From contig CAMPHP010000033.1 in the NCBI GenBank assembly GCA_946885925.1, forward strand, positions 1 to 11,828: a stretch of DNA of 11,828 nt, given 5' to 3'. Shown here piece after piece: positions 8,715-11,828 of this stretch (the first letter of the stretch is position 1; each line of letters opens with the position of its first letter). This DNA comes from an uncultured Litorilinea sp. Its GTDB lineage: Bacteria > Chloroflexota > Anaerolineae > Caldilineales > Caldilineaceae. The notes beneath the pieces are model-generated. The model ran no database searches. It was not told the DNA's origin and saw only the letters and a list, made by a program, of their open reading frames with translations. A program made the translations under genes and the position numbers.

Positions 8715-8737
8715 ACCAAAAGCTAATAGCTTTTGGT
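8715..8737. repeat. 11-bp near-perfect palindrome
   Basis: ACCAAAAGCTA (8715-8725) and TAGCTTTTGGT (8727-8737) are perfect inverted copies around a single A. A 1-nt loop is too small for a good RNA hairpin at full length, so a dimeric protein-binding site is as likely as an RNA structure. Confidence 0.7.
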
Positions 8738-8910
8738 CACTATTCCTACTTTAGCACACTCTTCCTATGGAACAAAATCATCGGATCATTGTGGTAATCT
8801 GGATCTCTCAAGTGGGAGGAGACCATACTGCTTGTGTCACCAATGCCTGCACTACCTATGAGCAAGAGTTTATTGAGGAACATAGAAAAAGCGCCACCCA
8901 AGAATTTTGC

Positions 8911-8939
8911 TAGACAGAGGCCAGATTTCGGCATATAAT
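8911..8939 (+). promoter_or_regulatory. Near-consensus sigma-70 promoter of the toxin-like gene
   Basis: TAGACA (8911-8916), exactly 17 nt spacer, TATAAT (8934-8939). The -35 matches 5 of 6 and the -10 is perfect. The predicted start near 8946 leaves a leader of about 84 nt before ATG 9030. The gene is therefore probably transcribed alone and well. Confidence 0.8.
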
Positions 8940-9029
8940 TGCAATCATAACTCCTCATTGCGACTTCCATGGCACAAACTCTATCAGTCATCCATTAACC
9001 CCAGACCGCAGAAAGGGCATGGTGTCGCC

Positions 9030-11222
9030 ATGAACGAACAATCGGCGCACCTGAAGAAAACCACTTCGTCTCAGCCGCCACAATCCATCCTTACCACTCC
9101 GGAGTATCCAACCCAACAAGTACCAAGCTCTGCAACGATTGAACGCGCGCAGTTGAATGTGCGTTCGCTGTTACCGGAAGATGTCTTGCAGCTTCAACGC
9201 GTGGTAGGCAACCGCGCAATGAGCCAGCTTCTCGCCCAGTCGCAGGGAAGAGCGCTCAATGACCAAAAACCAGCGCGCCGACCGGCGTCTGTAACGACGC
9301 AGACAGCGAAGACGCCGGTTGCCATCCAGCGCACTTCGCATGAGGTCATCCAGCGCAACAACGACAAGGTCGCCGTGGAGTTTGGTACGCTGCCCAATAC
9401 GACCGAGGAAGAAGCAGAGGTGCAAAGGATTCAGAGTGGGCTACAGGATATCTACAATAGGCATCGTAGCGAAAAGACTAATGCCCGCAAGCAGCTAGAC
9501 CTAAACTATCAGACCCAGAGCGCAAACTTGGAGGCGCGACAAGACTATCTGTTTCACTTGGTGAATCACAAGGCCTGTACCGATCTCAATGCCAAATATA
9601 CGTTTCTCTCACTGACGATCCCTCCGGTTCCGACGATACCAGCCACGACCCTATCACTGAGTGACCAGGCGACGCTTGCTAACGAAGCCGATATAGTCGT
9701 GGCCAAAATCCTAGGTGTCTTTAGCCCGTGGCTAGATGGCAAAGCCGAACGGGAAAAAGCGGTGAACGAAGGGCGAGAGTTGTTGGAAGCAGATCTGCCG
9801 GGCAAAATTGAGGACCGGATCAAGGCAGCAAACTACACCGACACACAAGCTGTCGGATTCAAATACCTGAAGAGTAAAGTGACTGGCTGGTTGGTCAACG
9901 AACTGAACAAAACCTATAGCGGGCTAAGCCTGACACTGAGCGCTCCCAAAGTACCCGAACCTGGGGCAGAGTATAAAAAAATCTTAGGACAGGCCATGCG
10001 ACTGGTGGGTAGCGAGATAACCGAATTGAATGTTAGTGAAAAGGTGAATGAGATAGCTACTGAAGAATCTGGCTTGCGACCCTATTTCAACTATATGTTT
10101 CGTAAGAAACTTAAGGAAAACCCAGATGAGGTACCCGCGCCGAACCAAGCGTTAATCGAGAGGCTGGACAACACCGGTCAAAGTATCGTGGCCCAAGTTT
10201 TCGCCGATGTAAAGAGTAGGGCACAAGAACTTACTAGGCTCGCCGCCCTGGTTGCCAAAGCCGAATCGGTGGATACAGACAAAGTCAAGATGTATTCCCA
10301 AGAGCATGCCCGTCACCACTTGGCCGATCCCATTGTCCAGTCGTATGAAGAAGGCTACATGAACTCCGGCCTGAACATGGCCGCGGTTTATCGTGATTGG
10401 AGCCGGTTGGCGAAAGAGAACGGCTATTACCTGTGGTCCTTGGATGACGGCAAAAAGACAGAACTCAGGCTGCACAGAAAAAAAGGTGGCCAGGAATTCA
10501 AAGTCGGAACCCTCTACGAAGGGGATGAGCGATTCGTCGAGTCGAGCATCGTTACACTCGGCACGGGTGAGAAGCGCGAAGTATTTAAACATCGGGAGAA
10601 GAATAGAGAGTACGTTCAGGACATCGAAAACCAGTTTGTCAAACGCTATGTCAAGCGCGCACTGAATGAATATGACAATCCATCTACCGGCGGAGTGGAC
10701 ATCAAATCCGATTCGCGCAAGAAGAAGGGTACGAACAAGGCGTGGAAAGAGATTGCGGAGGAAGTGCCCAATCTACCACGCAAAGAGCGTGATCGGGAAG
10801 TTTGGAAGCATCAGCGGGAAAAGGAGTTACAAGGTGGAAGTCCCTTTGTCTCGACCACGACGACCGACCATCCGATCTTCGGCTCTACGGCCAAGTCGTT
10901 CGAGAGCGAACATGGCGTAGCTGAAATTGATCTAGCCAAGATCTCCAAGGACAGGATACTAGATACACATACACCGAGGGCCTACAAGCGGATTACTGGT
11001 GTAGACAAGCCCGATCCTAAGATGCCATTCAAGGAGAATGACCTGGGGGTAGAAAAGAACTCGGCGGCACGCGATGCCATGCGCACACGCGAGGTTGTCG
11101 TCATCGGCGATGTTCCTTTGGATGCCATCATGGGGGTGAGCCAGTTGGAGTCGGGTAGTACGACTCGCACACAGTACGAAAAGGATGTTACAGACGGCAA
11201 ATTTAAGCACCCAACAATTTGA
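9030..11222 (+). CDS. Putative eCIS-type effector with C-terminal ADP-ribosyltransferase-like domain
   Basis: A 730-residue soluble protein with no signal peptide or membrane segment. Residues 1-50 are low-complexity. LQRVVGNRAMSQLL (55-68) and the following IQR/VIQR motifs (99-101, 107-109) resemble the N-termini of DUF4157-type and eCIS-associated proteins. Residues 130-600 are mostly charged helix with no domain I recognise. Residues 604-705 resemble an ADP-ribosyltransferase C-terminal half: PFVSTTTT (605-612) as the STS strand, AEIDLAKI (631-638), and REVVVIGDVPLDAIMGV (687-703), comparable to the EV-x-GGIP-x-x-I-x-G segment of cholera-toxin-like enzymes, with Glu688 as candidate catalytic residue. 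The first Glu of ExE is Thr686 and the NAD-binding Arg is not clear. ATG 9030 is used (GAAAGGG 12 nt upstream); an in-frame upstream ATG at 8907 precedes the promoter and is rejected. Effector role inferred; enzyme activity unproven. Confidence 0.6.
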   Translation: MNEQSAHLKKTTSSQPPQSILTTPEYPTQQVPSSATIERAQLNVRSLLPEDVLQLQRVVGNRAMSQLLAQSQGRALNDQKPARRPASVTTQTAKTPVAIQRTSHEVIQRNNDKVAVEFGTLPNTTEEEAEVQRIQSGLQDIYNRHRSEKTNARKQLDLNYQTQSANLEARQDYLFHLVNHKACTDLNAKYTFLSLTIPPVPTIPATTLSLSDQATLANEADIVVAKILGVFSPWLDGKAEREKAVNEGRELLEADLPGKIEDRIKAANYTDTQAVGFKYLKSKVTGWLVNELNKTYSGLSLTLSAPKVPEPGAEYKKILGQAMRLVGSEITELNVSEKVNEIATEESGLRPYFNYMFRKKLKENPDEVPAPNQALIERLDNTGQSIVAQVFADVKSRAQELTRLAALVAKAESVDTDKVKMYSQEHARHHLADPIVQSYEEGYMNSGLNMAAVYRDWSRLAKENGYYLWSLDDGKKTELRLHRKKGGQEFKVGTLYEGDERFVESSIVTLGTGEKREVFKHREKNREYVQDIENQFVKRYVKRALNEYDNPSTGGVDIKSDSRKKKGTNKAWKEIAEEVPNLPRKERDREVWKHQREKELQGGSPFVSTTTTDHPIFGSTAKSFESEHGVAEIDLAKISKDRILDTHTPRAYKRITGVDKPDPKMPFKENDLGVEKNSAARDAMRTREVVVIGDVPLDAIMGVSQLESGSTTRTQYEKDVTDGKFKHPTI

Positions 11223-11490
11223 CACCTGCCCCCTTGCACTTATTTATGCACAGCGCGTCTTCGACGCGCTGTGCATCGTCCCCGGTAAACGCTTGATATT
11301 GTGCGTCTCTTGCTTCTCCATACCTGGTTAAAAAAAGCTCTTTGACAGAGTCAGAGAAACATTGTACGATTTTTCCCGCCTCGACAATGACAGGTGAAGC
11401 AGTGAACACATAACCAGACAACCTGACTTCTGGGCCAATGTTCCGCTCTGAAGCTGGCTTCTGATATGCCTGTATCCGCATCATACACAC
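11203..11490 (-). CDS. Possible small protein, unknown function
   Basis: A reading frame of 95 codons from GTG 11490. ATG 11484 or ATG 11481 are alternative starts giving 93 or 92 residues. The translation is protein-like, with an amphipathic stretch (GYVFTASPVIVEAGKIVQCF) and helical charged segments (FSDSVKELFLTRYGEARDAQ). It has no motif I recognise. No good ribosome-binding site precedes any start. It converges on the toxin-like gene and overlaps its last 20 nt. An immunity role cannot be claimed, since it is on the opposite strand and eCIS cargo need not have immunity. It may also be non-coding. Confidence 0.35.
   Translation of the reverse strand: MCMMRIQAYQKPASERNIGPEVRLSGYVFTASPVIVEAGKIVQCFSDSVKELFLTRYGEARDAQYQAFTGDDAQRVEDALCINKCKGAGVKLLGA
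11246..11276. repeat. Perfect 14-bp inverted repeat after the toxin-like gene
   Basis: ATGCACAGCGCGTC (11246-11259) and GACGCGCTGTGCAT (11263-11276) pair perfectly around TTC. It begins 24 nt after the toxin-like stop. No T-run follows on either strand, so it is a strong GC-rich hairpin that could mark or protect the mRNA 3' end rather than a classic intrinsic terminator. It lies within the 3' part of the minus-strand small reading frame. Confidence 0.85.
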
Positions 11491-11510
11491 AACTAAGTCA
11501 GCTACCCGCT

Positions 11511-11555
11511 TCTCGTTAACACATTTCTTGTTAACCTGTCTCTTGTTAACCCGTT
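11511..11555. repeat. Three 15-bp GTTAAC direct repeats upstream of the lipoprotein gene
   Basis: Three consecutive 15-bp units (starting 11511, 11526, 11541) share TCTYGTTAAC, with the palindromic hexamer GTTAAC at 11515, 11530 and 11545. They lie about 65-110 nt before the lipoprotein ATG, just upstream of the possible promoter, so they look like an operator array for a regulator. Confidence 0.75.
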
Positions 11556-11585
11556 TCGTTCGTTCTGTTCAGTGACTCAGTTTCC

Positions 11586-11591
11586 TACAAT
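11586..11591 (+). promoter_or_regulatory. Candidate -10 element of the lipoprotein gene
   Basis: TACAAT matches the -10 consensus at 5 of 6 positions, 29 nt before the ATG. No acceptable -35 lies 16-18 nt upstream, which fits a promoter needing an activator, possibly binding the GTTAAC repeats. Confidence 0.35.
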
Positions 11592-11620
11592 CTACTCTGA
11601 TTTCACAAGGAGAACCAACT

Positions 11621-11828
11621 ATGTTCGGGATGCGGAAGCTTAGACGCTTTCATTTGCTCGTATTGCTAGCAACTCTCTCTCTCCTGGCAGCATCTTGTAC
11701 AGCAGCAGGGCCTGCTACAACCGGCGGTGAAGCACCTGCCGCCGAAGCACCGGCTGCCGAAGGAAACGAAGCCTCCAGCGAAGAGGGAGCGACAACATCT
11801 GGTCGTGGCACTGATGGCACATTAACTC
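11621..11828 (+). CDS. Lipoprotein, probable ABC transporter substrate-binding protein (5' part)
   Basis: The first 69 codons of a gene that runs off the window. The start has a strong AAGGAG (11607-11612) 8 nt before the ATG. The N-terminus has a basic head (RKLRR, 5-9), a hydrophobic core (LLVLLATLSLLAA, 12-24) and a lipoprotein cysteine at 26 (LLAAS-C; Ala at -3 is slightly off the standard lipobox). The mature start is an Ala/Glu/Pro/Gly-rich linker containing a short repeat (EAPAA twice, 38-47), then GRGTDGTLT. That layout matches family-5 peptide/solute-binding lipoproteins of Chloroflexota, which have a disordered tether then a GGTLT-like first strand. The solute-binding domain itself is not in the window, so the assignment is inferred. 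Confidence 0.7.
   Translation, partial: MFGMRKLRRFHLLVLLATLSLLAASCTAAGPATTGGEAPAAEAPAAEGNEASSEEGATTSGRGTDGTLT

Larger units (their letters stand above)
8509..9029. other. 521-bp intergenic region between radA and the toxin-like gene
   Basis: There is no convincing gene here. From left to right it holds the minus-strand radA promoter, a minus-strand terminator hairpin, two further inverted repeats, about 170 bp (8738-8910) in which I see nothing definite, then a near-consensus plus-strand promoter and a leader of about 84 nt for the 730-residue protein. A minus-strand reading frame at 8746-8991 was rejected. Confidence 0.7.

Noticed and set aside
8746..8991. Minus-strand reading frame of 81 codons
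   Set aside because: It covers the strong plus-strand promoter at 8911-8939, lacks a good ribosome-binding site and has no recognisable protein features.
8907..9029. N-terminal extension of the toxin-like protein from ATG 8907
   Set aside because: That ATG lies upstream of the -35/-10 elements, so it would not be in the mRNA. The sequence 8907-9029 is not protein-like, whereas ATG 9030 begins the usual low-complexity leader.
11246..11276. Classic intrinsic terminator of the toxin-like gene
   Set aside because: The stem is strong but no T-tract follows on the plus strand, so it is listed as an inverted repeat.
11203..11490. Immunity gene of the toxin-like protein
   Set aside because: It is on the opposite strand and convergent, with no immunity-family motif; only a possible small gene can be supported.

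Overview
This window looks like chromosomal DNA of a free-living bacterium, most probably a member of the Chloroflexota (Anaerolineae/Caldilineae-like). That placement is inferred from a secreted protein with Pro/Thr-rich linkers, SH3b and PA14 domains, a lipoprotein whose mature start resembles Chloroflexota peptide-binding proteins, and a FabH with a long C-terminal tail. No rRNA marker is present, so the placement is tentative.

Layout from left to right. (1) 39-3618, minus strand: a type II fatty-acid elongation block transcribed fabL -> fabF -> fabH, that is, enoyl-ACP reductase III, elongating ketosynthase II and initiating ketosynthase III. acpP, fabD and fabG are not next to it. (2) 3892-5247, plus strand: an AraC-type regulator followed by a RibD-C/dihydrofolate-reductase-like enzyme, a regulator-enzyme pair. 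(3) 5367-6950, minus strand: a secreted protein with one SH3b and two PA14 domains. Its promoter region carries a perfect 3 x 13-bp tandem repeat in which every unit supplies a -35-like hexamer. (4) 7114-8508, minus strand: the DNA-repair ATPase RadA, with a near-consensus promoter and a GTG start. (5) 8509-9029: a 521-bp gene-free stretch with three consecutive inverted repeats, one of them a minus-strand terminator, and a near-consensus plus-strand promoter. (6) 9030-11222, plus strand: a 730-residue protein that is the most interesting gene here. Its N-terminus carries the LQRVVGNRAMSQLL motif typical of DUF4157-type and extracellular-contractile-injection-system (eCIS) associated proteins. 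Its C-terminus resembles the STS and catalytic-Glu part of ADP-ribosyltransferase toxins. (7) 11203-11490, minus strand: a possible small gene convergent with the toxin, containing a perfect 14-bp-stem inverted repeat. (8) 11511-11828, plus strand: three 15-bp GTTAAC repeats upstream of a lipoprotein gene cut by the window edge, probably an ABC-transporter substrate-binding protein.

The fab, radA and transporter genes are housekeeping. The 730-residue protein is the best candidate for an undescribed system: a probable cargo/effector toxin encoded alone, with its own strong promoter and no injection-machine genes or obvious same-strand immunity gene in view.
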